Assembly (NCBI GenBank): GCA_964023205.1
Contig: OZ026837.1
Coordinates: 8,350,088 to 8,414,087 of the forward strand
From: Lutraria lutraria
Taxonomy: Eukaryota; Mollusca; Bivalvia; Venerida; Mactridae
Length of the DNA: 64,000 nt
Direction of reading: 5' to 3'
Part shown: positions 12,501 to 27,500 of the stretch, piece by piece
Layout of the letters: each line of letters opens with the position of its first letter
Numbering within the stretch: the first letter of the stretch is position 1
Position numbers and translations under genes: made by a program
Notes under the pieces: model-generated
Seen by the model: the letters and a program-made list of their open reading frames with translations, nothing else
What the model was told of the DNA's origin: nothing
Databases searched by the model: none

Positions 12501-15500
12501 GTATGTAACCAGGAAAACAGCCGCAATCAAACGAACCGATAGTATTTGAACATAGATACTCACATCCACCATTGCGGTCCGCACATTCGTTCACATCGTC
12601 ACAATTATATCCGTCAGCGGCTAAGGCGAATCCATGACGACATGAGCAGGCAAATGTTCCGTCCTTATTTAAGCATTCTTGTGCACAACCTCCATTGTTT
12701 GTTATACATTCTTCATTGTCTGAGCAATGTCTCCCATCATCAACCAGTGAATATCCTTCCCAACAAGAACAGGAAAATCCATCAATAGTGTTAACGCATT
12801 TCTGTTCACAGTCATGGATGTCCGAACTGCATTCATCGATATCGGAACAATGAAACATGTCGGTAATAAAATATCCTGAGTCACAGCTACAATCGAACGA
12901 ACCTTCATTATTACTACATGTGTGTTCACATCCGCCATTGTTTTCAGAACATTCGTCAATGTCCAAACAACCTAAACCATTATCGGCAAATACGTAACCC
13001 AACCTACATGAACATGTGAAGGTGCCGTCATTATTTGTGCATATATGATCGCATCCGCCATTATTTGTTAAACATTCATCAATGTCTAAACAATCCAAGT
13101 TATTGGGAGCCAGTTTGAAACCATCGTTACAAGTGCAGAGAAATGTTCCAACTGTGTTAATACATTCGTTGTCACACCCACCATTATTAGTTGCACATTC
13201 GTCAATATCAGAACATTGATAAAGGTCTGCTTCCAATACAAAGCCTGCCGAACAGTTGCAGAAATATGCACCTTCAGAGTTGACACATTCATGTTCGCAT
13301 TCCGCATTGCCTTCTATGCATTCGTCAATATCGTTACAATTAGATCCACCAGTGTGCACAGTGTATCCATTCATACATTTGCATGTGTAAGATCCGTCTG
13401 TGTTGACGCATGTATGAGCACACCCACCATTGTCATTGTCACACTCGTTGATATCTACGCATTCGAAACCACCGTCATCTAAGTCAAACCCATCTTCACA
13501 TGTGCATGAATACGATCCATCCATGTTTGAACAGCCTTGATTGCAGTGATGAGTTTTTAAGCTGCACTCGTCAATATCGACACAACTGGTACCTTCAGCG
13601 AGTTCGAAACCAGACATGCAGCTGCATTCGTATGATCCAGGTTTATTAGCACAATAATGCTCACAACCACCATTATTTTCAAGACATTCATTCACATCAG
13701 AGCAATTGAACGTATCAATGTCTAAAATGTATCCCGAAACACATGAACATGTGAATGTACCTATTATATTTCTACAGTAATGCTCACAACCTCCATTGTC
13801 AGATAAACATTCATTTATGTCTATGCAATGTCTTTCGTCATTCACATGTACATACCCATCTTGACAACTACAAGAAAATCCTCCGTCAGTATTTACACAT
13901 ACATGCTCACAAATGGAACTGTCTTCATGGCATTCGTCAATATCAAAGCACTCAAATCCATTTGCAGCAAGCTCATATCCAATATTACAGTCACAAACAT
14001 AGAAACCAAAGTGATTGAGGCACAATTGTCCACAACTGCCATTATCAACATTACATTCGTCAACATCTTTGCAGTCGAATCCATTTGAATTAAGACGGTA
14101 GCCTTCTTTACAATCACAAAAGAATGAACCTTGTGTGTTGTTACATTGTTGTGTGCAACCGCCGTTATCAGTTTGGCACTCATCTGTATCGGAACATAGT
14201 TGGAGATCCTCTTCAAGATCATATCCTAAAGAACAGCTGCAACTATAAGCACCATCAATGTTGTCACATCGATGTTCGCATCCACCGTTGTCCTCTAAGC
14301 ACTCGTCAATATCATTACAATGCGTGTTATCCGTGTCTATCTCATATCCCATCAGACATTCACACATGAAACTACCCTCCGTGTTATTGCATATTTGTTC
14401 ACAACCACCATTTTCAGTTTCGCATTCATTCTCGTCAATACATAATCCAACATAACCGCTCCCTATATATCCTTTATTACAGATGCATTGGAAAGAGCCA
14501 TCTAAATTTACACACTGGAAGTCACATCCCCCGTTATCAATGACACATTCATTAATATCTTTAAAAGAAAGAAAACTGAATATTAAATATTGCAATGTCA
14601 CATACCAACGATTTACATTACGTACTGATTTTTATTAATAAGTAATTCTTATACTATTTTAGCCAACGTAGTATTTTACAAAATGCGAGTGCATGACTGT
14701 TCTTCAAAATGAAAGAACACGGAACATTATTTCATAATTGTATGATTATGTGTGTGCATTTAAATGTGAGTGCATGACTGTTCTTTAATATGAAAGAACA
14801 CGGAGCATTATTTCATAACTGTATGATTATGTGTGTGCATTTAAAGTGTATAAAGCTATACATTTGACGGTCTGAACTTAAATTCAAGTATGTAACTTTT
14901 CATGGGTTGTGTGCATCTTTATTCAATCTTCGAAGGAATTGACGATCCTTATCATGTCATTCGTAAATAAACAAAATGTAAGTCAACGGAAATCTGTATT
15001 GATGCTGCTGAAATTTGCCGGAGTCTATTGTCTAATATCGTATACGCAGTTGTTACGGATAAATTCCTGTTTAAACGAACAGAGCAATCGCGAAATGATT
15101 TACACAATCCGCTAGATTTGTATCGAAATGTTGGAATGTTCTAAAAATGTACATTATTTTGATAATACATGTACGTGACAACCCTATCCTTTTAATAACG
15201 GAGACAGTTTTTGATAAAACTAATACTAATGTGAATAACATTCAAATGAGTATTAAAGCATCCAATACTAGTATTTGTACTTTTTTAACTTTATTTGGTA
15301 TATCTTGTCACTTATAGCTTTATACATTCACTTTAAAATGAACGAAAAATCAAGTTGGAGCACAGATGGTTTCATGCTTGTTGCTTTAGCATATAGAGCT
15401 CGGTATGCCTCTTATAATGATAAATCAGAAAATAATTATTAACAACTTCTACTTCCGGAACATCCCAATTCCAAAACCCACCCAAAAACGTAAAGCATAC

Positions 15501-18500
15501 AAAATGATGTCAAAACAGTCTCTAAAAGGGTTCCATATAGAACGGGCTGTAGAATAACCACAATTAAACTGTTTTTTGTGTGCCCGTCTTACAACTACCC
15601 CCGAGAACACCAAACATTAAATCACATTTTTTAAAATTAGCAGGGTGGTGTGACTTAAAATGGAAATAATATATGACTACAAAAAAAGTAAATTCTCATT
15701 CATTCATGAAAAAATACACTTACCATCACACGAGAAGCCATCTATTCCGAGTACATATCCTTCGTTGCAACTGCAATAATATCCACCAATGTAGTTAGTG
15801 CAAAGTTGTTCACACATGCCTTCCCCAAATTGTCCGTCACATTCATCCGTATCTGAAAACACAATTAAAGTATCGTGGTATGATCAGTACTGTCATTTGG
15901 ACTGTGGATGCGCAAGTACGCAACAATGGGTAATATTTTGTAAAATAAAGATACGTGTGAAAGACCACACAGGTAAAACATTTCAGAAAACGTTTTCACA
16001 AACCATGCTGAACAGATAAAATGATATTTTCTCATGTTTGTGATCTATCATTGTGATGTATATATGCCACTACGAAGTTATTTATGTTGTTTTGTGTAAA
16101 CATACAAAACATGAGTATTGCCGAGAATGATCTAATGTTCAACAAACCTGCACATGTAAGTCCATCAGTTTCATTAACGCTGAAGCCTTCTGGACACACG
16201 CAATAGAACGAGCCAATAGTGTTGAAACAATCATATTCACAGTTACCATTGTTTACTTCACATTCGTCAGAATCTATTCAGATACATATATATGTAAAAC
16301 CAAATAAAAACAAATAATCAACGTCAGTTCAAGTAACATAGACCATGTTCTAAGCAATCTGCATACAAAAGCCTAAACCAACTGACCTATTTTAACGGTG
16401 CTGTAATAACCAACTAAATATTGATTTAAAGGCATGATATATCAGGAATTATACTATTAAGTAAGCCACCAGAGAATGTAAGAAGTGACTTTTATGGCAA
16501 GCAAAATGAAACAGTCTGGCGTATTTGATCATACTTACCAGAATTGACTGTCATAACGTACGCATCTTGAGACGAAATGTTAGCAACAATATTACCCGCG
16601 ACACAAGTCAACCTAGTACCATTATCCGATTCTGATATGTTCGTCAATGTAAGTACATTTGTTCGTCCGTTTGGTAACAATACATCATCTTTGTACCACC
16701 AGAATGACGGTTCCGGATTTCCATAAGCTAAACAACTGAATGTGGCAATGGTTTGCAATAAAACTGTCATGTTTTTTGGGTGTACATGTATGGTTGGAGC
16801 CTCAGAGCAGAAAGGATTCATATCTGTTAAACGATTTATTTCGTTTATAATGTGCTCCATAGCATCTGCTGTTTCTATGATTGAATTTGTTTCATTTTGG
16901 AAGGATTCGATGACAACATGCTCCAGATCAAGTATAGACTGTTTAACTGATGATACATTAGGAAATTCCTCCGCTTCATAAAGTTCATAAAATGACGAAA
17001 TTGTATAGAACATGCAATCTCTAAAGCCTTCGCATTCAGTATCATTGAAATATTCCTTTGTTATATTGTCCATAGCCGTGTACCAAGTATTTACAAAATC
17101 AATTGATTCTAGGGATTTTGTTTCCATCTCAACATTGTGCAGGGAAGAGTTCGCAGCATTTTTTATCTCCAAGAGAATAGTGTCATTGGTTGCAGTCAAT
17201 TTAGTTTCTTCCAAAGCAATGTCAATTTGTTCTCCAGTCATGTTGTAATCATATGCGGCGTATTCTGCATTGATACCAACATCTTCTGCTGTTATATTTT
17301 CCGCTTCGGTGTCGGTGCTGTTATATTGAAATAACTCGTCCTTTACTCTACTTACATCGTCTAAATAGGATTTAGAATCATTTACAGTTTCTTGCAAGGC
17401 CCAAAATGCGTCTTGGAGAAATTTCTGCAATCTTCGTACAGTACGACATTTTCCATCATAACTACGAATTCGGTCAGCGGCGTCCTTGTTTGCCGTTATA
17501 TTGGAATCCTTCCAATTCTCAGTGACATCAAGTGTGTCATTTACTTCCAGTGCTTCATCCGCCTGACGTAATATCCTTAACAGTCTGTGCATTTTTGAAG
17601 AGGCTTCAAATTCAACGCTTCTTCGTTTTCTTCCAAACACATTTCCTAGTGTTTTCATCAAAGCAGATATCGCTGCACGGGCGGCTTGCCAGATACTTTG
17701 TAGTATATTTTTGAAATTAATTGTCATTTGAACCTTTCTCCATCCCAGTCGAAATGCATTGATTTCACACGAGACATCAAAAACGGGAAGATCTTTCGTT
17801 GACACCTCGACTTTGAATCCACAGTTTCTTACATCCAGTAGGGCCTTCAATCCATGTTCTATCACAAGTTGTAGGACCTTCGCTGCTGCCCCTATAACAC
17901 GTTTTACTACTTCCAATGCCAATTTAGCTGCTTCTAATACTCCTTTGGCAAATTCCAGACCAACTTGAGCGAAATCGAGAATTCCTTCAGCAATACGAAG
18001 TACTACTCGAGATTTATCAACAATAACCTGTGCAACACTGACGGCTACTTGTGCGATGTCGAACGCAAGTAATGCTACTCTTACAAATATTTTGGCAACT
18101 TCCAGGGCTAGATATGCAATACCTCTAATAATCCTGCATGCAATGTTAGCAAGGACACACAGTGGATTCGGAAAACTAATCATGCAACGAGTAAATCTGC
18201 AACATGGATATGGTATTCGAACAAACAATAACTTTGTGTGGCATATTTTGCATTTAATACCAGGTATACAGATCTTTGAACATATACGTATTTGACAAAG
18301 ATTATCTAATTGCTTCTGGGCAACTTCTAATTTAGCAATAGCCTCTCTGAATGGCCCTTTTGCAATTTCAAGTTTCTGTTTGGCTGTTTCTAGTACGGTT
18401 ACAGCTTTATCAAATGCAACATTTGCGTTTCTAACAGCTGTTTTCTTATCTTCGAGCCAGTATTGAGCTTTCGTAAAAGCCGTCTGAGCTTTAGTTAAAC

Positions 18501-21500
18501 TATCCTGAACTCCACTCAAACGTTTTTGTGCATCGTCTGATACCCTATCAACACATTTAATCAAGCCGTCCAAATAGCTCTCCTGAAATGTTTCGGTACG
18601 GTGTTGTACTTGTCGTTTTTTCTTCGATTTTGTAACAAAGCGGCCTTCAAGTACGAAAGTCAGATCATACCATGGTTTTCCGAGTTCCGCTGATACATCG
18701 ATTTGAGCTAAAAATATGTTCCAAATGTTTCCTTCTATGTAGACATACAGACCACGACCAGATGTTATGAAAACGTCACCAGTCGCACGTATCCCTAGTA
18801 TACTAGCAACAGCTTGAAAATGTAGAACCACTTTGTTTGAATTTGTACCAAGAGCGCCGCCAATCCCGCCGTCTTCTAATTCCAGAAATTTACCTATTCT
18901 AATTGGAAGTTGAAACCGTCCAAGAAATCGTACTGCATTCTCTCCGTCCAAAAACCCAATGACTGAATCAAATCGGGAGCATTGAAACAGATTGCCTTCT
19001 GAATAAACTATTTCAATATCTATTTTCGGAAATGATAAACCAAATATGGTTATATCAGTATTACATTTCAAGCCAAAGTCTGTATAATCACCGGCCTCTT
19101 TCAATATAGATTCGGTAATTGAATTCATAATATTGCTGATAAAGTTTTCAATATCTTCCATTGCTATTCTAAGAGAGCTGACCAGTGATTCGATAGTTTC
19201 ATTTAAGATAAATTCAACGGCGGCGATGAATAGTTTAACGGTATGTTTTACTTCTGCAAACAATTGCCCCAATCTTTCAAATAACGATATTATACCGTTG
19301 ATGTCACCGGAACTCCATGCATTAGGTAAATCTATTACAATTACTTCTTGCATAAAGGACAGACCTTCATCAATTGCATTCAACAGTGACACTATAGCGC
19401 TGCTTACAATTACTTCTGATTCATTCATTGATCTTTCAATTATATCTATTGTGTCATTCACTATGAAGTTAATCTGAAATATTGTTTCAGAAAAGTGGTC
19501 AATTGATGTTGGAATCTCCGGCGAGCCATTTGAAACAAAGCCATATACCCTAATATGACTTTTGAACCAGTCTTTCAGGATTGGAACATTCATAAATGGG
19601 TTTATGTCGATGAAAACGGAGAAGAATAAACCAGCTGGATTAGAATTCTCACCACACTGTAGCCTGTTAGGACCTGTAACGTACACAGAAAAGTATTTAA
19701 AGTGAAATAAACAAACATACATAATTATTCCCGTGACTGCAGACAATATGAATAAACTATAACTTTACTGAAGTATCAACAACAACCCATTATGAAGACT
19801 ATAATTTATTAGATCTTAATCCGAGCTTGATAATAAAAAATACATTGTAGTCTGTCTTGCTAATAAGAATACTATAGGTCTTGTATTTCTGTTATGGTAT
19901 GCTTTGAAAAAAATGTGTTCAAAATTTATCAAAAATCAATGAATGGCGAATATCTAAACATGCACGTTACCTCCAACTGATACATAAGCATCCATTTTAG
20001 TTGTTGCAATCGTGAATTTTACAGCGTAGTCCTGTCCAAAAAGTCTAAAACGAAATATTGGTGAGGCTGACACTTTTATTTCTACGAGACCATTCCACGC
20101 ATCCCGGAACAATGAAGTGAACATCTTAAATGACAAAAAAAGAAATGGAAGAAAAATAATGGTAAATTTCTTCCTGAATGTCTGTAATAGTCATAGAGTT
20201 GAATTAGAATATTATTGTAATGGGATAACGTTGAATAGTCCTTGGCGTTGATATAAATGCTGTTCAGCTACAGTAACTAAGATGTAGGTTTGTGTTTCCA
20301 TTCATACAACATAAGGCTATATCCTGGACATGTGGAATCAATTTATAATAAAAAATATAAATAGCAATACATTTATTTGTAAAGAAGGTACGTGACATTT
20401 GGCATTTGTCTTCACAATAAAATTGTGAGTAGTCGTGTAAAAAATGCCAGTAAAAATATCTGAATAAGTAAGCAATTGAACAAGGAAGTGAACATGTTAT
20501 TTTCTATATAAATGAGAAATGAAACTGAAAAGGAAGAGAGTTAAATATTCTTCAACATTGTAAAAATGCTCTTAGCTACTCAGATGTAGGTTATGGTGTC
20601 CATTTGCGATACATAATGATTGCGAGCTTTCTTTATATAAATTAAAAACATAAAAATAGAATTACAGTACATTTGTTAGACGAAGTAAAACTCGGCATGT
20701 GACAACTGGTTGTTGTTTTTTCACAATAAAACTTAGAGCAGCGGTAATTTTTCAGCATTTGTCGAAAATTATGAAGCATAACAGATAACACAAGGACCAT
20801 AAACAGCTCCATACAGGACAGAGGAGGCCATAGCACAGTCTCCCGGATGCTACTGCCTCGGAACGAACTGCACCAAAGCTGCAGTGGTTACAGCTAGTTT
20901 AAAGGCCCAGACACACACTCCACATGTGATACACTTAAGTAAAATGAATTATATAAAGTATTTCAAACAGATAAAACGTCCGATATATGTATATTTTTCT
21001 ACCACTGCGTTATAAAAACCTACCGTCTCTGTGTTTGGTATATCAAAATATATATCTGCACTCCCTTCTATAGAGAAATATCTATCGTTTTTCTCAACTT
21101 CACCACCAATCCATACGTCTGCCGTCCGAATCACTCTAAAATGCACATATGTAATGCACTAAACAGCCAAATCGCGTTGAACAACTAAAGATATGTAGTG
21201 ACACATCGATCTGTGGCCATGAAATATCTATTAATTTCCAAACTTATTGTCGTATCTTACGAACGGTCCCAACTATGATCAAAATATGCATATACTCTTC
21301 AAATGTTCATGTTGATTTAGTTACTTTTTGCATGTCAAACCCAAAATTATATTGAAAAAACACACTTGCCCCCCAACTAGGGTTGTGTAATTTGTGTTCA
21401 ATTTGAATTACGTAGACGACACACTGATATGTTAGATCCATAGTAATATGATCCATGCATATTGTAAAAGCATTTCGTAATAGTCTATACATGAATATAT

Positions 21501-24500
21501 ATAATGATACAGTCAATATAAGAGCTTTCCGCACGGTGCGCAGTCTTGATAACGGAGATGAATTTTTAACCAATCTGTTCAAATACTACCACTACTCAAC
21601 AGTTAAATCAGAAAGCCTCCAAGCCATGCAGAACTTGATGAGAGAGACTGGAGAAATTGAGCAGAAGAATAACTTAATTATTAAGAGAGCAGTCCATGCT
21701 CGTTGGCTAAGTCATGAAAATGCTGTCCAGACTGTACGGAAGATATACATTCCTATCTGTAGAGATTTAGAAAATGCAATAGCAAAAGGAAGAGATAAAA
21801 AACTTGGTAAGAAGCAACAGTTCTACTGATGAGGATGAAGTCCTTTGAGACTGTTCATTTTATACACCTGTTGTGTGATGTATGTACAATACTTGGTAAT
21901 TTATCCCGTGTGTTTGAAAAAGAATCTATTGACATTTCCCTGATTCAACCCAAACTACAAGCTGCTTGTTTCTCCCTGGAAAAATTGAAAAACTTAACTG
22001 GCCCGTATACCTCTAAGGTTGGTGATATTTGTTCTCAACTAGACATAACTATCTCTCAAGATTCTGTGAAGGATACAACTGTTAATTTCATAAGTGAAGT
22101 TTTAAGTCAGATGGAGGAGAGATTAGAACACTCAGAGCTTGTCAACAATTTGAATGCACTTAACCTCAGCGAGGCATCTCCTGATATGCTGACTTTTTTA
22201 TGCTGAACAAGAAGTGACCTGTCTTGCTGAATATCTTGGCATGGATCCTGACCAAACCCTGTTTGAATGGACAGAGCTTAAATAAATTATACGTGGTAAA
22301 AGTGACAAGTGCAGTCCGGGATACATTCTTGAACTTTTGTACAAGAAGAGGGAGACACTGGGTGAAATTTACCCCAACATCATGAAACTCATGTCAGTTC
22401 ACCAGACACTTATTCTGTCCACTGCCCCTGTTGAAAGAGTTTTCTCTAGAGTTAAGATGATAGTTACTCATCAAAGGAATCGACTTAAGGTCAGTATAAC
22501 AAATAAGCTGCCTGCAGTGGGACTGAATACATCCACCATAAATGACATTGATCTGGATCAAGCTGTACACCTATTTTGGAGAGGAAAAAAGACGAATCCT
22601 GTGATTCATGAATCAGTTGTGATATATGAAATGTGAACTACAGTGTATTGGACCATGCACAGAAATTAAAAAAAAAACACTGTTCATGGTTGAACTTGAG
22701 AAAATGTTTAGTATGCTTTTGAAAATTACGTGAAAGATTGTTATGTAATGAGGCATACATTAATTATTTTTTTTTGAAAATGTATGAAAATTAAAAGATG
22801 TTTTGATTCATGTTCACTTTTCTGTTATTTATTGTGTTCTTCATTGTAAAGGTACATTATACTTGAAGCATCATTCATTCTCCTATATTCTTCAGTTTTA
22901 AGTCTTATATATTAAGTTAAGAACAAAATAGTTTCAGTTCAAAATAAAATGTTTAATATATTGTAAGACTGTTTCTGGAGAACATAGGAAAATGTTTTGT
23001 GTCCAGAATAAAATCACAGACATACACATACCAATGTGTAACAGTATAACATACATACATGATAGTATCAATAAATGTACAGGATTCACTTAATCATAAG
23101 CAACTTCTCACGTGTGGTTCGAACCGCGCGCTGAAAGTGCCCTTTCCGGACAAAAATGTCATGCCTCATTTAGATTCTGCAGGAAACACTACAATATTAG
23201 AATATAAAATACGCTTGTCCCATAATACATATACTATATACTATACATCACACATTCAAAAAAGCATAAAGCCAATAAAACATAATATATATTATATGGA
23301 ATTTACCGTACCTTGTTAGTAGTAGGTACCACAAACTTTTGTTGGTGTTTTATTTCATCCAAAACTGATTGTTATGTACACTTATTTTAATTTGGTTCCT
23401 TAAATAAATTAAACAAAAGTTGTCGTTATTTTGTCTTTTATGTAAACAACAAATACATTTATAGATCCGAATCTAATTTGCCTTATTATTGATACAGCAT
23501 TGTTATGCCGGAAAATAATAATATACGAAAGTGGTAACGTAATTCATGCAACGGTGATGGGTGGTCGATGGTTTAAGTACTGTGCATCTTATATGGACTA
23601 CATTACCATTTATTGATCAGGATCGTAACTGATGGAAGTTCATTGAAGATGCTTATCCTCTATGAGTGTTCCTTGGTATACTGTGGTGAATAGGATTGTG
23701 GATCGTTTGGGTAAGTGGTGCTCCGATCCATGATTCAGCACTTACGATCCCAAATCGAATCACGAATCATTTGTTATCGAGTAAGTACCTACTTGGACTT
23801 TGCAGTTCTAGAGACAGCCGAATTTAAGATAATTAAATAAATCAATATAAATTGGCTGTATGTACTATAAATTGGTAGTATTGACTAATAACTAATAGAT
23901 TTACAATGTACTAATATTATTTTCTGGTTTAAGCTTGTGACTATTTATGTAAAGATCTTGTCAGACCTCTTAGCAAATAGGACAGACACTGATTAGACAA
24001 TATGTATTTAGAAAATAGAATTGTTGACGAACAAAGTATGTATACTTTTTATAAACAAACAACCAGGAACTACAGTCCTGACGATTATTCATAATCGATT
24101 CTTTTAATTTGGTCACCAGAGTACTTGCATACTCGCCCAAGCCTCAGCGTTGAAGATCGAATCCTATACAAACAATTTGCTGTATCATTTTCAGTTTTGT
24201 ATATACACAATTTATCTCAGATATTATGAATCGTGTTGATTTAATAAATTTATAAGACTGGTTGTGAATGAATAATACTACATACTACTCAGTCATGTAT
24301 TTGTTAGCATAGCGATAATCTACGGGTTTAAATATAACAAAACAAAATCGTGAATTACGTTACCATCGTTGTCATTAAAGTAACTGAACAATTATTTTGT
24401 TATTTTGTTTCATTGGTGACTTTGTTTGTAAATACTGACATTGTCCATTGTTTAATATTCATCTGTGTGTTTTACATGAGTAAGAAATGTGTTATATATT

Positions 24501-27500
24501 CATTGATTCATCGATATATGGCATGATGCTGACAGTCAGTCATAACAATAACTAACCTCTAAGGCTAGTTCTTGTTGTGACTGTCAGCATCATGCCATAT
24601 AACGATAGACCAATTTTCCTTTTACATCATTTGAGTGATCTGTATGTACCAAATTAATATAATTAGTGTAAATGTCATGAGATAAGCGGCGTTTACTGTG
24701 CTTACATTACAATAATGATTTAGTGTGATTTACGTTACATTCGGTGAGTTTATCTCACTTCATCTTAATATGATATGAATAGATACAAATTTTACCATGT
24801 TAATGTATTTGCTCTTTTAACGTCAATTTTGCTATGACCTACACACTATCTTCTGGCATGATAATCGAAAGTTTGATATTTATTTCCTGCTTAAAAAATC
24901 ATTGCAAATAGAAATTCATGCTTTTGAAATGCGTGATTTATTCATTTTGCTGTTGCTAGTTAAATTACTATCTTTGTTTCCCATGTTTAAGAGTTTAATA
25001 AATGCAATTGGAATTTATAGACTGTTTAATTTACTCGTATCCTTTCCTGAGAAATTAGTTTTCAGTACTTAACGTAATTAACAGGCACAAAATAACACCC
25101 TTATTTCAGCAAATGGTACTAAATTATGAATGTATGTAACGGGCTTGGCTTTGACAAATCCAAAGGTCTAAGGGAAATAACCTGGTTTGTTATCACCTGT
25201 GGTTCAGCTTAGCCTTGCTTGTTTTAGAATTATTTAAATTACCTTTCAAATTGTTTTCAGTTTGTTTTCTATGCTTGGCCGGTTTTCAGTTATTTGACTT
25301 CTTAGTTTGAAAAAAGGGCGCTCTGGCAGTCAGACACTTTGTATTGTGTTGTAAGGAGGTATATTGTGGTTGAAGTTTGGTTGATTGTCCAGTTGTTGAT
25401 ACTTGTTCATTTGTCTGTATTTAGTACAAGGCATATTATCTTTACTATGTTTGTAATTGATCCAGTTTTGATGAACAATTTACGTACTGCAAATTATTGT
25501 GATTTGAGTTAATTATATATGTGAGTTTCAAAATTGCACTTAAATTATTTCTGTCACCCTTTATCGATATGTTATTCACAATTAGCATTTAACATTAAAG
25601 TTACAGTAACAGAACAGTCACGAATGAGAGTTTTGGTGTACCAATGTGATCAAGGCATTAAACCCTTAGTTGGAAAGTCTTGTGTAATGTTTTGTTGTTA
25701 TGTGCTGTATATTGTTTTGTTCTTTATGCGTTTTTTGAGGACAAAGAAGTTAGTCATGTTTTAATATGCCACTAGACGCGTTTGTTAATTTATTCTGTAT
25801 TTGAGTATATGGTGTTTACGAGAATATGTGTGTTTTTGTACGTGAATATTATGTAATTGTATACTATCTTTTATCCTTGTCTTCAGAGTGTGATATAGAT
25901 ATAGAGATATAGATATAGAAATATAGAAATGTATAGATATAATATACGAGTAGATGGATACAGATTTGTAGCACTTGCACATACATAAATAATGATCAAA
26001 TTAATGAAAGTATATACGATCGCATTCTTCAGTTGGAACGACACACGTGTGCAGTGAACGAAAACATCTACCCACGAACGGGGACTACATATATTTAAAT
26101 TTATATTTAATAATATAGCATAGAAAAGATACAGAAGGCCTTGAAGAAATCAATTTTAGTAATAAATAACATTTGTGTTTTTGACTATAATGGGACAAAA
26201 TCCCAGACGCGTTTTGGTTGTAATAATGATTCTAGTATAATCGCGATCATCACAATTCATGCGAAAGTAATAGAACCTAACAACTGATAAACTGCTTTTT
26301 CAGCATAGCGAGTATTTTGTTTAATTGTAAACGTAACATTCAGTTTCAACTAACATCGAAGTATTACTCTCATGAGCAAAGCATTAAAACTATTACAAAA
26401 ATGACTGACTGAAACAGTGTTAGGATTTGACGCGTACTAGCTAGTCCAATTGTTCAGATGCAGTAATCGGATTAAAGCCCAACGTGAATAAAAGCAAATA
26501 ATTGGTTCGGCAGTTCCGTTAGTACTGGTGTTAAGACCAACTTAATGACTTAAAATAGCTGGCGTGGATGTCAGGTCAAATCAAGTTTCACCAATTTATA
26601 GATTTAAAAATAAACCATAATTATATACTAAAATAAACCCATCGTATAAAGCGCATTGCAAGTAATTTGAAACAAACATTACATTTGATAAGTCTTCTAA
26701 AAACCAATATCGCACGTAATTAACACATTTTTCAACAACAATAACTGCTCTGTATATATATAGAAATATGTTACTGTACAGCAATTTGCCTTAAAATTAC
26801 TATAAATGTTTTAAGCAGGGAACCGTGCCTCAGTTTTTTATAACGTCCGCTGTTTGTGAGATTTTCGACTTTAAGGAAAATCCGTACCCAGAACCCCGCT
26901 GTTTATTACGTAATACTTCATAGACAAAACATGAAAACAAGTATCAAAATTCTGAGGCACGGTTCATAATGTTTTAACATTTCCGCTACAAAATACCGAA
27001 AACCGCTTTGAAATCTGTCATCAAATAAGACGGCAATGTTAGTTCGAAAATGACACATACTGTGTTTTTTTTTTCAGCTGAGCAATTAACAATTTAAGTG
27101 TCGGATCATTATCGTCTCATGAAATCAACGAATTTGACGCACCCCACTCAATTTTGATAGCCGATCACTTATGTTTACGGTTCAATAATTGAAACCACGC
27201 CCAGGTTTGATGTCTAGTATGTCATTAATGAATTAATAGTGTCATATCTATCATATACCAATACAATGTACATTACCTTAGATATCTTTAACGCTGATAA
27301 GGAAAAGTCGATAAAGGGGGGTGCAGTATTTATTGCAATGAAACACCATTTTTGAGCGTTCGGTTACATTTTTTTGGAGCTTGGTATTTAATCTATGAAA
27401 ATAACGTAAAATATCATTTTACGCTATTTTAGCGATTTTAACCAAGCCAGATACGTTAACTACTAATATTCGGCTGAGCTATCTAGTCCAATTCATTTAA

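Noticed and set aside
11209..14455. Many plus-strand open frames opposite the 28-EGF exon
   Set aside because: They are antisense shadows of the repeated DxxEC/NGGC codons (His/Thr/Ile-rich) and have no independent support.
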